Shown: positions 18,213-27,582, counted from the stretch's first letter. The stretch is 59,990 nucleotides of DNA from Anaerocolumna sp. (GCA_029239975.1 JARBTX010000015.1:1-59990), one strand, 5' to 3'. Numbers and translations are program-made. The notes: a model not told the origin generated them from the letters alone.

Positions 18213-18343
18213 TATGTTTTCCTCCTTTTTTTATTATACTATATTAGTAAGAATTATAAACAGGTTATTAGTGAAAATGTTAGAAAAATAGTGAAACATG
18301 TAAATGAAATTAAATAATTAAACGAAAAAGCTAATTTATGAAC

Positions 18344-18376
18344 ACAATGGATTAGAATCATATGTACAATGGATTA
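18344..18376. promoter_or_regulatory. Direct repeats, likely AraC-type operator
   Basis: The 11-mer ACAATGGATTA occurs at 18344-18354 and 18366-18376, a 22-base offset or about two helical turns. This is the usual arrangement for AraC-family binding half sites. The repeats lie between the divergent regulator gene and the GPH symporter gene, 40-70 bases ahead of the symporter start codon. Confidence 0.65.
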
Positions 18377-18415
18377 TACAAATAATAATTGATTCATTGG
18401 AGGAGGAACAGTTTA

Positions 18416-19810
18416 ATGAGTAACAGTAAAAAAAGTAATGTAGATAAACTTCCGGTAGGTAGATTTTTGGCTTGGAAGGCCAGAGATATTTCAATTGCAT
18501 GTGTTACGGTAGTAATGACTTATTTGACTATCTTTTGTACAGATACGTTAGGAATGCCAGCAGCATTAGTAGGAACACTTTTGTTGGCTAGTAAAGTTTT
18601 TGATGGTATAACAGATATTTTTGCAGGTTATATTGTCGATAATACCAAAACCAAGTGGGGAAAAGGACGACCTTATGAATGGTGTATTATCGGTGCATGG
18701 GTATGTACCTTGTTGCTATTCTTCTGTCCGGATGATTGGAGTATGGTAGTAAAATCCATCTGGGTATTTGTAATGTATACATTAGTATTTTCTATTTTTT
18801 CTACAATGCTTGGAGCAGCACAAAACCCTTATATGATAAGAGCATTTAAAAGCAAAATTGTGATAGGAAAAGTTGCATCATATGGTGGAATGTTATCAAT
18901 GTTTGGTGCAATTGTTGTTTCTGTATCATTTCCTGTTTTAATGGCAAAACTTGCAACTTCAGCAGCTGGGTGGAGAGCATTAATTGCTATTTACGCAATA
19001 CCTCTTGCTGTGTTAGGTATCTTAAGATTTATATTTGTTAAGGAGGACCCATCCATTGATGCTGGTTCCGTAGGACAAAAAATTAGTATGAAACAAATTC
19101 TTCAATTATTTAAAAAGAATAAATATGCGTGGGCTTATGCGGGTATTATGGGATTTTATCAGATGACAGTAGGACTCAATGTATCTTCTTTCTATTTTAA
19201 ATATGTAGTAGGAGACTTAAGTTTAATGGGCGTAATGGGAATGTTATCAGTGGTTGTTCTTCCTGTTATGTTTATTTTCCCTACATTAATGAAGAAGTTT
19301 AACGTAGCAACATTAATTATTGGAGGTTCTACTTCTGCAATTTTAGGATACATACTAATGTTTTTGGCTAAGGCAAACATGCCTATGTTAGTAGTTGGAA
19401 ATGTATTAATGACAGTAGCTTCTCTACCAATTGCATATTTAGGGGCTATCATTATTATGGAACTTGCGACTTTCAATGAATCTATTGGCCTTCCAAGAAT
19501 GGAAGGATCAACAAATATCTTAAGCAGTTTTTCGAATAAAGTATTTAATGGAGTTGGAGCCGGTGTACTTGGAATTCTACTAGGAGCAGCTGGATATAAC
19601 GGTAATGCTGGTGCTATACAACCAGATAGTGCTTTATTGATGATTCGTGTTTTATATAGTATTGTTCCGCTTATTTGTTTTGTCTTTATCATAGTTTGCG
19701 CATTATTACTTGGAAAACTAGAAAAGAAGATTCCAGATCTTGAAAAACAAGTTGAAGCAAAAAAAGCAGAACTTTTAGAAGAGAAAGTGCAATTAGACGA
19801 AGTATTATAA
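18416..19810 (+). CDS. GPH-family sugar:cation symporter
   Basis: A 464-residue, 12-span transporter of the glycoside-pentoside-hexuronide family. The diagnostic first-loop block is FDGITDIFAGYIVDNTKTKWGKGRPYEW, which matches MelB/YicJ-type carriers (D-x-x-x-D-x-x-x-G and G-K-x-R-P). Membrane spans run through the whole protein to a charged C-terminal coil of about 30 residues. The ATG at 18416 sits 10 bases after GGAGGAGG. It should import an oligosaccharide or glycoside for the GH2, GH1 and GH78 enzymes. It is the first gene of an operon that reaches 24263, five or twenty bases ahead of the next gene depending on the start chosen. Confidence 0.9.
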   Translation: MSNSKKSNVDKLPVGRFLAWKARDISIACVTVVMTYLTIFCTDTLGMPAALVGTLLLASKVFDGITDIFAGYIVDNTKTKWGKGRPYEWCIIGAWVCTLLLFFCPDDWSMVVKSIWVFVMYTLVFSIFSTMLGAAQNPYMIRAFKSKIVIGKVASYGGMLSMFGAIVVSVSFPVLMAKLATSAAGWRALIAIYAIPLAVLGILRFIFVKEDPSIDAGSVGQKISMKQILQLFKKNKYAWAYAGIMGFYQMTVGLNVSSFYFKYVVGDLSLMGVMGMLSVVVLPVMFIFPTLMKKFNVATLIIGGSTSAILGYILMFLAKANMPMLVVGNVLMTVASLPIAYLGAIIIMELATFNESIGLPRMEGSTNILSSFSNKVFNGVGAGVLGILLGAAGYNGNAGAIQPDSALLMIRVLYSIVPLICFVFIIVCALLLGKLEKKIPDLEKQVEAKKAELLEEKVQLDEVL

Positions 19811-19830
19811 AGTTCATGGAGGAAGAAATT

Positions 19831-22035
19831 TTGAGAAATTGTATAAAATTAAATGACAATTGGAAATATCAAAGGTCAGAAGATTGTATGGAAGAAACTG
19901 TTCAACTTCCACATACTTGGAATGCGTTAGATGGACAGGATGGCGGTAATGATTATTACCGCGGTACCTGCATTTATCGAAAGATATTAGAAAGGCCAGA
20001 ACTTACACCAGGAGGGAGAGCATATCTGGAATTTAGAGGGGCCAACTTAAGTGCTATAGTTAAGGTGAATGGATTAGAATGTGGCACACATGAAGGTGGA
20101 TATTCAACCTTTAGAGTTGACATTACAGATGCATTACAGGAAAAAAATTTAGTTGAGATTATGGTGGACAATGCGCCTACTAGGAGAGTCTATCCACAGA
20201 AAGCAGATTTTACATTTTATGGGGGAATTTATCGAGATGTATATTTAATTACAGTACCAGAAAGTCATTTTGAATTAGATTATTATGGTGCGCCTGGTAT
20301 TATGGTTACACCTGAAGTCCATGGTACAAAAGCAACCATAAGAGTGAAAACCTTTATAACAGGGGTGGCTGATGCAGTTAGAGTTAGTATTGATGGTGTT
20401 GGAACAACGGAGATTGAAGTAAAGGAAAGAGAAACAGAAGCAATATTTACAATTGACAACGTACATTTGTGGAATGGCCTAATTGATCCTTATCTATATC
20501 ACGCAAAAGCAGAACTTCAGGTAGCCGGCGAAATAGTTGATATAGTAAATACAAGGTTTGGTTGCCGGACCTATTCCTTTGATAAAGAACAAGGATTTTT
20601 CTTAAATGGGAAAGCTTATCCTTTACATGGTGTTTCAAGACATCAAGATAGAAAAGGTGTTGGAAATGCCTTGACCAAGGAAATGCATGAAGAGGATATG
20701 CAGATGATTCTAGATATGGGAGCGAATGCAATTCGTCTTGCCCATTATCAGCATGATCAATACTTTTACGATCTATGTGATGAAAAAGGATTGGTTGCTT
20801 GGGCAGAGATTCCATATATTACAGAGCATATGCCAGAAGCCAATGAAAATACCATAAATCAGATGATAGAACTTGTTGTTCAAAATTATAACCATCCATC
20901 TATTATCTGCTGGGCGTTATCCAATGAAATAACTGTTTCAGGAATGAGCGATGATTTAATAGAAAATCACCGTAGACTAAATGAACTAGTTCACAATTTA
21001 GATTCAACTAGAGTAACTGCAATTGCAAATGTATTTATTCTGGATACGGACAGCCCATTAATTGATGTGCCAGATATTATGTCATATAATTTATACTTTG
21101 GTTGGTACGTAGGAGAACTAGAAGAAAATGATGTGTTCTTTGATAAATTTCATTCACAGTATCCAGATAAAATTATTGGATTATCGGAATATGGAGCGGA
21201 TACGTTCTATAAACTACAATCACCTGAACCAGTAAGAGGGGATTATTCAGAACAATATCAATGCGTATATCATGAACATATGTTAGAAATGTTTGCAACT
21301 CGTCCTTATCTTTGGTCTACATTTGTTTGGAGTATGTTTGATTTTGCAGCAGATGGAAGAGAAGAAGCAGATGATAACGGAGTGAATCACAAAGGGTTAG
21401 TAACTTTTGATCGAAAAGTAAAGAAGGATGCATACTTTATCTATAAAGCGTGGTGGAGTAAAGAACCTTTTGTTCATTTATGTGGTAGTAGATATGTGGA
21501 CCGAACAGAAGAAATTACAGAAATTAAAGTTTACAGTAATCAGTTAAAAGTGGAACTCTATAAAGATGGAGTATTAATGGATGAAAAGTCGGGAAAACAT
21601 GTATTTACATTCCAAGTTCCAATTAATGGTGAACATAAAATTGAGGCTAGATGTGGAGAACTTGTAGATACCATAAAGATTCAGAAGGTATCTGAACCGA
21701 ATATTTCCTATCGTCTTAGAAATGCTGCTGTACGTAATTGGTTTGATGAACCAGGAATGGAAGTGGTACCAGGATATTTTTCTATTAAAGATAAAATCGG
21801 AGACATCAAAAAGGCTCCAGAAGGAAAAGCTCTCATTGATGCCATGATGCAACAGGCTGTAGCAGCATTTGGAGATGTGGCTAAGAATGTTCAAGGTGGT
21901 GCTGCCATGGAACAAATGATGAATAATTCTACCATGGAATCTATGGCAAAAATGGTAGGTGGAGCAATTGCACCAGATATGATTATTGCAATTAATAAGC
22001 AGTTAAATAAAATTAAGAAACCAGAGTGTGAATAG
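19831..22035 (+). CDS. Glycoside hydrolase family 2 (beta-galactosidase/beta-glucuronidase type)
   Basis: A 734-residue cytoplasmic enzyme with the GH2 order: jelly roll (VQLPHTWNALDGQDGGNDYYRG), Ig-like domain, then TIM barrel. The barrel has the block GVSRHQDRKG...GANAIRLAHYQHD, acid/base Glu366 in WALSNEI and nucleophile Glu453 in GLSEYGAD. After the barrel lies a further beta domain and an unusual C-terminal helical tail of about 75 residues (ALIDAMMQQAVAAFGDVAKN and following). TTG at 19831 is chosen since GGAGG (19818-19822) lies eight bases ahead; an ATG at 19816 would start before that site and add five residues. The sugar specificity cannot be told. Confidence 0.88.
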   Translation: MRNCIKLNDNWKYQRSEDCMEETVQLPHTWNALDGQDGGNDYYRGTCIYRKILERPELTPGGRAYLEFRGANLSAIVKVNGLECGTHEGGYSTFRVDITDALQEKNLVEIMVDNAPTRRVYPQKADFTFYGGIYRDVYLITVPESHFELDYYGAPGIMVTPEVHGTKATIRVKTFITGVADAVRVSIDGVGTTEIEVKERETEAIFTIDNVHLWNGLIDPYLYHAKAELQVAGEIVDIVNTRFGCRTYSFDKEQGFFLNGKAYPLHGVSRHQDRKGVGNALTKEMHEEDMQMILDMGANAIRLAHYQHDQYFYDLCDEKGLVAWAEIPYITEHMPEANENTINQMIELVVQNYNHPSIICWALSNEITVSGMSDDLIENHRRLNELVHNLDSTRVTAIANVFILDTDSPLIDVPDIMSYNLYFGWYVGELEENDVFFDKFHSQYPDKIIGLSEYGADTFYKLQSPEPVRGDYSEQYQCVYHEHMLEMFATRPYLWSTFVWSMFDFAADGREEADDNGVNHKGLVTFDRKVKKDAYFIYKAWWSKEPFVHLCGSRYVDRTEEITEIKVYSNQLKVELYKDGVLMDEKSGKHVFTFQVPINGEHKIEARCGELVDTIKIQKVSEPNISYRLRNAAVRNWFDEPGMEVVPGYFSIKDKIGDIKKAPEGKALIDAMMQQAVAAFGDVAKNVQGGAAMEQMMNNSTMESMAKMVGGAIAPDMIIAINKQLNKIKKPECE

Positions 22036-22059
22036 TTATTATGAAAGGATGTTAAATAT

Positions 22060-23352
22060 ATGAGAAGATTCGAAAAAGGTTTTATGCTTGGAGCTGCAAC
22101 CGCAGCACATCAGGTTGAAGGAAATAACATTCATAGTGATTATTGGGTGCAGGAACAAATCCCACACTCCAGTTTTGATGAGCCATCCTTGGATGCTGTA
22201 GATCATTATAATCGTTATGAAGAAGACATTAAACTTTTAGCAGATGCTGGTCTTAATACATATCGTTTTTCTATTGAATGGGCAAGAATTCAACCAGAGC
22301 CAGACGCATGGGTAAAAGAAGAAGTGGAACATTATCGTAAGGTTTTAGAATGTTGCCATAGGAACGGAGTAACCCCTATTGTTACAATGCATCATTTCAC
22401 ATCTCCAAAATGGTTGATTACAGAAGGTGGATGGGAAAACAATGATACAGTAGAAAAATTTGCAGCATACTGTAAACGTCTGGTTGAAGAACTGGGTGAT
22501 CTGATGGAATATGTTTCTACAATCAATGAAGCAAATATGCGCCTTCAGCTTGCAGCATTGATCAAAGATATGATGAAACGAATGATGGGTGGAAATACAA
22601 AAAGTGCACCAGCGCAAAGCGACGTACAAGTAGGAATTAACATGATACCAGAAAACATTAAGCTTGGTATGATTGAGACAGCAAATGCCTTTGGTATTCA
22701 GGATCCAACAAAAGTGCATACATTTATATCCCAATGTACACCAGAGGGAGATATATTGGTAATGCGCGCTCATGAGGCAGCAAGAGATGCTATGAAAAAG
22801 GCATGCCCGCATTTAAAGATTGGATTAACCTTGTCTTTACATGACTTACAACCATATTCCGGTGGAGAAAAACACGCAGAAAAAGAATGGGATGATGAAT
22901 TCCTTCATTACTTACCATACATTCAGAATGATGACTTCCTTGGAGTACAGTGTTATACAAGAAAACGTTTTGATGCGAATGGTGTGACACAACCATCTGA
23001 AGGTGAAAAGCGTACCCAGATGGGATATGAAGATTATCCACTTGGTATTGCAAATGTAGTGAGAGCTGTTGCAAAAGAATTTAAAGGTCAATTAATCGTA
23101 ACTGAAAATGGTATTGCAACAAATGATGATAGTAGACGTGCGGAATTTATAAAGGAAGCTACAGAAGGGCTTTTGGCTTGTATAGATGACGGTATTCCTT
23201 TAAAGGGTTACATGTACTGGTCTCTTTTAGATAACTTTGAATGGCAGAAGGGATACTGTATGACATTTGGTTTGATAGCCGTGGATAGAACGACTCAAAC
23301 TAGGTATCCAAAAGAAAGCCTTAAAGTATTAGGATCACTTTTAGAAATATAA
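22060..23352 (+). CDS. Glycoside hydrolase family 1 (beta-glucosidase type)
   Basis: A 430-residue TIM-barrel enzyme. It starts with the GH1 signature FMLGAATAAHQVEGNN and has acid/base Glu157 in STINEAN (the family usually has N-E-P) and nucleophile Glu349 in VTENGIA, with the aglycone-side block YMYWSLLDNFEWQKGY. It is about 20-40 residues shorter than typical family members. There is no signal peptide, so it acts in the cytoplasm. It is 24 bases after the GH2 gene. It would cleave a beta-glucoside or related beta-glycoside brought in by the GPH symporter. The NEA variant and the insert around 170-185 (MKRMMGGNTKSAPAQ) may point to an unusual substrate. Confidence 0.88.
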   Translation: MRRFEKGFMLGAATAAHQVEGNNIHSDYWVQEQIPHSSFDEPSLDAVDHYNRYEEDIKLLADAGLNTYRFSIEWARIQPEPDAWVKEEVEHYRKVLECCHRNGVTPIVTMHHFTSPKWLITEGGWENNDTVEKFAAYCKRLVEELGDLMEYVSTINEANMRLQLAALIKDMMKRMMGGNTKSAPAQSDVQVGINMIPENIKLGMIETANAFGIQDPTKVHTFISQCTPEGDILVMRAHEAARDAMKKACPHLKIGLTLSLHDLQPYSGGEKHAEKEWDDEFLHYLPYIQNDDFLGVQCYTRKRFDANGVTQPSEGEKRTQMGYEDYPLGIANVVRAVAKEFKGQLIVTENGIATNDDSRRAEFIKEATEGLLACIDDGIPLKGYMYWSLLDNFEWQKGYCMTFGLIAVDRTTQTRYPKESLKVLGSLLEI

Positions 23353-23361
23353 AGATGAAAA

Positions 23362-23388
23362 GGGGACAGTAAATCTGTCCCTCTTTTG
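23362..23388 (+). terminator. Weak hairpin inside the glycoside operon
   Basis: GGGGACAG (23362-23369) pairs with CTGTCCCT (23375-23382), followed by CTTTTG. It lies between the GH1 gene and the isomerase-like gene and could attenuate transcription of the last gene or protect the upstream mRNA. Confidence 0.5.
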
Positions 23389-23417
23389 TTAGTAAATTTA
23401 AGCAAAGGAGAAACACA

Positions 23418-24263
23418 ATGGCAGTAAAAGCAATACAACAATTCCAATTACGCACCGTAATTGGGTCAGAGAAACAAGCAAAAGAAACATTAGAACGTGT
23501 GAAAACAGCTGGTTATGAAGGAATTGAACTTTGTGGTTTTATGATAAAAAAAATGCCTATGATTGTCCGAATTTTAACTAGACTTGCTGGAATGTCCATG
23601 GGTAAAAGTGGAAACCTAGACTGGAAGAAATTAATATCGGAATCAGGACTTAAGGTCGTTAGTGTTCATGAAGATCTTGGTAGTATTTTAAGAGCGCCAA
23701 ACGAAATCATTAAGGAAGCAAAATCTTTTAATACAGGATATGTAGTGGTAACAGGAATGCATCATTTTGATTATTCTGATAAATCAGCAGTTTTGGAGCT
23801 TGTTGAAAAGTTAAACAAAGCAGGAAAACTATTAAAAGAAGAAGGAATTTCCTTTTTATATCACAATCACAATTGTGAATTTAGGAAAGTAGAATCAGAA
23901 AAGACAGCTTATGATTTAATAATAGAAAAGACTAATCCAGAGTATGTTAATTTTGAATTTGATTCTTATTGGCCTACAGAGGCTGGAGTAGATGCACTGG
24001 CTTTGATGGAAAAACTGGGGAAGAGAATGAAACTCTATCATATTAACGATAGAGGAAGCCGAGTAACTGGAAAAAAAGGATCTATCCTGAAGTCAGACAG
24101 TATGGAATTAGGTTTTGGTAATATGAATCTTACCGCTATGGTGGAGACAGCAAAAAAATATGGTGTTGAAGCTGTGATTTTAGAAAGTCACAAAAACTGG
24201 GTAGATAAATCACCAATAAAATCGTTCCAATTAAGTGCAGAGTTTATGAATCGTTATATATAA
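23418..24263 (+). CDS. Sugar phosphate isomerase/epimerase family protein (xylose-isomerase-like TIM barrel)
   Basis: A 281-residue protein of the AP-endonuclease-2 / IolE/IolI-like TIM barrel. Seen are GYEGIELCGF near the start, VVSVHEDLG, SFLYHNHNCEF (metal-binding His), FEFDSYWPTEAG (metal-binding Glu/Asp), LYHINDRGS and AVILESHKNW (last metal Glu/His). It probably isomerises or oxidises a keto-sugar released by the glycosidases; 3-keto-glycoside pathways use such proteins. It is the last gene of the operon, 65 bases after GH1 beyond a small hairpin. Confidence 0.82.
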   Translation: MAVKAIQQFQLRTVIGSEKQAKETLERVKTAGYEGIELCGFMIKKMPMIVRILTRLAGMSMGKSGNLDWKKLISESGLKVVSVHEDLGSILRAPNEIIKEAKSFNTGYVVVTGMHHFDYSDKSAVLELVEKLNKAGKLLKEEGISFLYHNHNCEFRKVESEKTAYDLIIEKTNPEYVNFEFDSYWPTEAGVDALALMEKLGKRMKLYHINDRGSRVTGKKGSILKSDSMELGFGNMNLTAMVETAKKYGVEAVILESHKNWVDKSPIKSFQLSAEFMNRYI

Positions 24264-24271
24264 ATGAATTA

Positions 24272-24315
24272 AGGTGTTGAACAGGCTATCATATGCTTGC
24301 TGCAACACCTAATTT
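24272..24315 (+). terminator. Terminator of the glycoside-use operon
   Basis: AGGTGTTG (24272-24279) pairs with CAACACCT (24303-24310) with an inner partly paired arm, followed by AATTT. It lies 8 bases after the isomerase-like stop codon. Confidence 0.7.
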
Positions 24316-24577
24316 AATATTAATTCTATTTTATATAGATATAATGGTTATTTTGATCTTTGATAATGGAATTCAGTTAAATCTCGCTAGTAAAAATCTT
24401 AATTTCTTACAATAATTTGTATAGAAAATTCCTTATTATTAAATTCATTAGAAATATATGGTATAATTTTTTTATTAAGTATTAAGTTTTGTAGAATTCA
24501 AAATTATACTAAACAATAAAATATAGATGTTTACATTATAGTAAATGCTAATTCGTATGAAGGGGGCAGGTTGAAAC

Positions 24578-25312
24578 GTGCTACACATAGCAATTTGTAA
24601 TAATATAAATGAGTGTAAATCCAATCTGGAGTCCTGCTTACTAAAGATTGAAGAGATTTATAATGAAAAAATGGATATTGAAGTATTTTATTCACAGTCA
24701 GAATTTTTTGGCGCTTTCGAAAAGAAATATTATGATGTGGTTTATATTGATATTGAATTTGACCAAGAAAATGGTATAAAAACTGGAGAAAAAATTAGAG
24801 ACGAATATTTAGACGACGATATACAAATCATTTTCTCTTCAAATAGTGAAAAGTACGCAATGAGTTTATTTAAAACAAGACCTATGGACTTTTTAATAAA
24901 ACCACTCAAATTTACTCAGGTGTTTGAGAGTATTATTACTCTCAAACGGCTTTTAAATAGACAAGGGGATTTTTTTGAGTTTAAATCAGGCTATGAGAGT
25001 TATAAAATACCGCTTTCTGATATCATTTATTTTGAGAATTCCAATCGAAAAGTGAATGTGATAACAGGTAATTTAAGAAATAGTTTTTACGGAAGTTTGG
25101 AGAATATAAAGGAGACTGCCTGTATCAACCATTTTATACAAATTCATAAATCCTATCTCGTCAATATGGATTATATAAAAAAATATGAATATCATCAGAT
25201 AACTATGAATAATGGAGACATTTTACCAATTAGTCAGCCAAACCGAAAACGGATACGTATGCAAAGGTTGCAATTTGAATCTTTACATAGGAAATCACTA
25301 GAAAGGACTTGA
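24578..25312 (+). CDS. LytTR-family response regulator with altered receiver pocket
   Basis: A 244-residue regulator. The receiver domain (1-120) keeps the phospho-acceptor Asp58 (VVYIDIEFD) and Lys in FLIKPL. Its first acidic pair, normally D-D or E-D, reads Asn8-Asn9 (AICNNINE), which should weaken Mg2+ binding and phosphorylation. The LytTR DNA-binding domain follows (about 140-235: FKSGYESYKIPLSDIIYFEN, GSLENI, FIQIHKSYLVNMDYIKKY). No histidine kinase is adjacent. It starts with GTG, with AGGGGG upstream. It is two bases ahead of an acetyltransferase gene, so the two are cotranscribed. Confidence 0.88.
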   Translation: MLHIAICNNINECKSNLESCLLKIEEIYNEKMDIEVFYSQSEFFGAFEKKYYDVVYIDIEFDQENGIKTGEKIRDEYLDDDIQIIFSSNSEKYAMSLFKTRPMDFLIKPLKFTQVFESIITLKRLLNRQGDFFEFKSGYESYKIPLSDIIYFENSNRKVNVITGNLRNSFYGSLENIKETACINHFIQIHKSYLVNMDYIKKYEYHQITMNNGDILPISQPNRKRIRMQRLQFESLHRKSLERT

Positions 25313-25313
25313 T

Positions 25314-26189
25314 ATGATAAAAGAGTGTAATATGAATCATCTATTCCAGATAGTAGACCTTGCATATGAGCTAAATAATAAGCCGGAAAGCAACTCCGCA
25401 TTCTGCTTTAAAGATTATGAAGCAATAATAGATGATTTTGCATATATGATAAATAGTAATGAGAATCTAGTCATCGGATATTTTGAAGATGATAATTTAG
25501 CAGGTGTAACTGGAATCGTACTTGATGAGATGAATAAAACGGCTGATTGGATTGGGCCATTTATAAAAAATAAAGAGTACATCAAGATTGCAAAAGAAAT
25601 GCTTGAATATGCTAAGATCAAATTGACAAATACGAATGAGTTTAATTTCTTTTTTAATTGTAAAAATAAGTTCAATAAAATGTTTTTAGAAGAGATAAAT
25701 GGTAATTATATAACCAATGAATTCAATCTTACATTACATAGAAATACATATAGATTAAAAAGTGAAATTAATACTGAGAATGAAATACCTACCGATAGAA
25801 GGAAAGATATAGAGTTTCTAAACACACATTCAAGTACGGTATTGCCAAATACCGGTGAGAGCAATTTTTTTGGTCCACCTGGTAAAAAAGTGTTCTATCT
25901 GACAATGAAAGATGAATTAATCGGTTATGGAACTTATAATATATGGAATAATTCAGAACGAGCATCTATTCATATGTTACGTGTGATGCCGGAATACATA
26001 GGAAATGGCTATGAAGAACATTTACTTAAAAGTTTAATTCAATATATCTATAAAGATTCAAAGATTCATACTATAGGAATTGTACTTGAGAAAAAGGATG
26101 AGACCTTACTAGACATCTGTATAAAACATGGATTTGAAATTACTGCGGATAATTATTCCTATATACTGACAGTAAGAAAAAATAAATAA
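25314..26189 (+). CDS. GNAT-family acetyltransferase, apparent tandem domain
   Basis: A 291-residue protein. The C-terminal half (about 180-291) has GNAT order: LTMKDELIGYGTYN, then IHMLRVMPEYIGNGYEEHLLKSLIQYI as motif A (with N-G-Y in place of the usual G-x-G), then a final KHGFEITADNYSYILTV. The N-terminal half (IGYFEDDNLAGVTGIV...TADWIGPFI) looks like a second, degenerate GNAT fold. The substrate is unknown. It follows the LytTR regulator gene with one base between stop and start, and AAAGGA lies inside the upstream gene. Confidence 0.7.
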   Translation: MIKECNMNHLFQIVDLAYELNNKPESNSAFCFKDYEAIIDDFAYMINSNENLVIGYFEDDNLAGVTGIVLDEMNKTADWIGPFIKNKEYIKIAKEMLEYAKIKLTNTNEFNFFFNCKNKFNKMFLEEINGNYITNEFNLTLHRNTYRLKSEINTENEIPTDRRKDIEFLNTHSSTVLPNTGESNFFGPPGKKVFYLTMKDELIGYGTYNIWNNSERASIHMLRVMPEYIGNGYEEHLLKSLIQYIYKDSKIHTIGIVLEKKDETLLDICIKHGFEITADNYSYILTVRKNK

Positions 26190-26224
26190 AGAAGGCTGAA
26201 AACAACTAGCATTAGGGGGGATAT

Positions 26225-27067
26225 ATGATGCATAAGGATTTGGAGTTAGTATTTAATCGTGTAATAGAATTACTTAAAGTAGATGAACGTTGCAAAGGTG
26301 GATGGCATTTTGGGTCTATTAGCAGAAAAGAAGAGGATATATATTCTGACTATGATCTGGTTTTTTTAGTAGCAGGTAAAGACTTTAAAACATTTACGGA
26401 TGATGCAAGTAAGATACTAGCAAAAGCTTGTGATGAAGTCTTGCTATACTGGGGTGAGAGCTTTAATGATGAGTATTTTAAGAATTATTGTAGTCTAATT
26501 CGTATGTATAAAAACTTACATCAATTTGATCTGTTTTTTATAAATACTGACTACCCAGATAATTGGATGAGTAGACTACATAGTAAAGGTTGTACAAGAG
26601 ATCACATCATATTTGATAAAACGGGAGAAGTGGCAGAGTTTCTTGATAAAGGGTTTCAAACAGAAAAGGATGTGTATGATCCAATCAGGATAATTGATAC
26701 CTATTGGTTTCATACAGAGATGTTAATAAAATACTTTAAACGAAAAGATTTCTTTAAGTTGGTGAACGTAATTCATATATTATATCAAACTCATGTAGAG
26801 TTGTTATTAAGTCAATATAATACACTGGATTGGGGATCTATAGAGAGTAAGATAGGGCATTGTGTTCCTGATGAAAAGAGAGAGCATCTAAAAACTTACT
26901 TTGCAAAACCTGAGTTTGATGAATTGGAAGCAGCAGTAAGGGTTGGTATGAATCTATTTAAAACTGATGCAGAAGAGATATGTAAAACAAAAGGCATTAC
27001 TTATCCAGACATTGCATCACAAGTAATTCATTATTTTAACCAGAGAATGATTTCGGAGATATTTTAG
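26225..27067 (+). CDS. Nucleotidyltransferase, aminoglycoside 6-adenylyltransferase-like
   Basis: A 280-residue protein of the ANT(6) type. The nucleotidyltransferase core is HFGSISRKEEDIYSDYDLVF: Gly-Ser followed by Asp42 and Asp44, the metal-binding pair. LHQFDLFFINTDY gives the third acidic residue, and a helical C-terminal domain follows (WFHTEMLIKYFKRKDFFKLV). True enzymes adenylate streptomycin, but many chromosomal relatives of this kind in Clostridia have no shown resistance role. A GGGGGG run precedes the ATG. It sits in a series with a VOC protein and two acetyltransferases, all of the small-molecule modification kind. Confidence 0.72.
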   Translation: MMHKDLELVFNRVIELLKVDERCKGGWHFGSISRKEEDIYSDYDLVFLVAGKDFKTFTDDASKILAKACDEVLLYWGESFNDEYFKNYCSLIRMYKNLHQFDLFFINTDYPDNWMSRLHSKGCTRDHIIFDKTGEVAEFLDKGFQTEKDVYDPIRIIDTYWFHTEMLIKYFKRKDFFKLVNVIHILYQTHVELLLSQYNTLDWGSIESKIGHCVPDEKREHLKTYFAKPEFDELEAAVRVGMNLFKTDAEEICKTKGITYPDIASQVIHYFNQRMISEIF

Positions 27068-27090
27068 GGACAAAGGAAAGAAGGTAAAAA

Positions 27091-27513
27091 ATGATTCAAT
27101 CTATTGTACATATTGCATTAGTAGTGAAAGATTACGATGAGGCTATTGAGTTTTATACTAAAAAACTTCATTTTAGCTTAGTAGAAGATACCTATCAACC
27201 AGAACAAGATAAAAGGTGGGTGGTGGTATCTCCACCTGGCTCAGCTGGTACTACGATTTTACTTGCTAGGGCATCCAAACCAGAACAGGAGCCCTTTGTA
27301 GGAAATCAAGCTGGTGGTAGGATATTCTTATTTCTTGGAACGGATGATTTTTGGAGAGATTATAACGAAATGATAGAAAAAGGAATCGAATTTGTCAGAG
27401 ATCCTAAAGAACAGTCTTATGGCATTGTAGCAGTGTTTAAGGATTTATACGGAAATATGTGGGATCTAGTTCAATTTAAAGAAGATCACCCAATGGCAAA
27501 AAGGGTGAAGTAA
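27091..27513 (+). CDS. VOC-family (glyoxalase/bleomycin-resistance fold) protein
   Basis: A 140-residue protein with two beta-alpha-beta-beta-beta modules. The start IVHIALVVKDYDEAIEFYTKKL is typical and carries a possible metal-binding His; YGIVAVFKDLYGNMWDLVQF closes the second module and offers the Glu/Asp/Gln side. The length is normal for the family. The function is not predictable: glyoxalase, isomerase or sequestering protein. It is 23 bases after the nucleotidyltransferase, probably in the same transcript. Confidence 0.85.
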   Translation: MIQSIVHIALVVKDYDEAIEFYTKKLHFSLVEDTYQPEQDKRWVVVSPPGSAGTTILLARASKPEQEPFVGNQAGGRIFLFLGTDDFWRDYNEMIEKGIEFVRDPKEQSYGIVAVFKDLYGNMWDLVQFKEDHPMAKRVK

Positions 27514-27582
27514 TAAGGAGATAGAATCTAGAATTTAAGAGATTTATAAATCAAATTGGTATGTAATTTAAATTTATATTAG

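Noticed and set aside
19192..19692. 166-residue minus-strand frame within the GPH symporter gene
   Set aside because: Antisense shadow of a membrane protein gene; composition follows the opposite strand.
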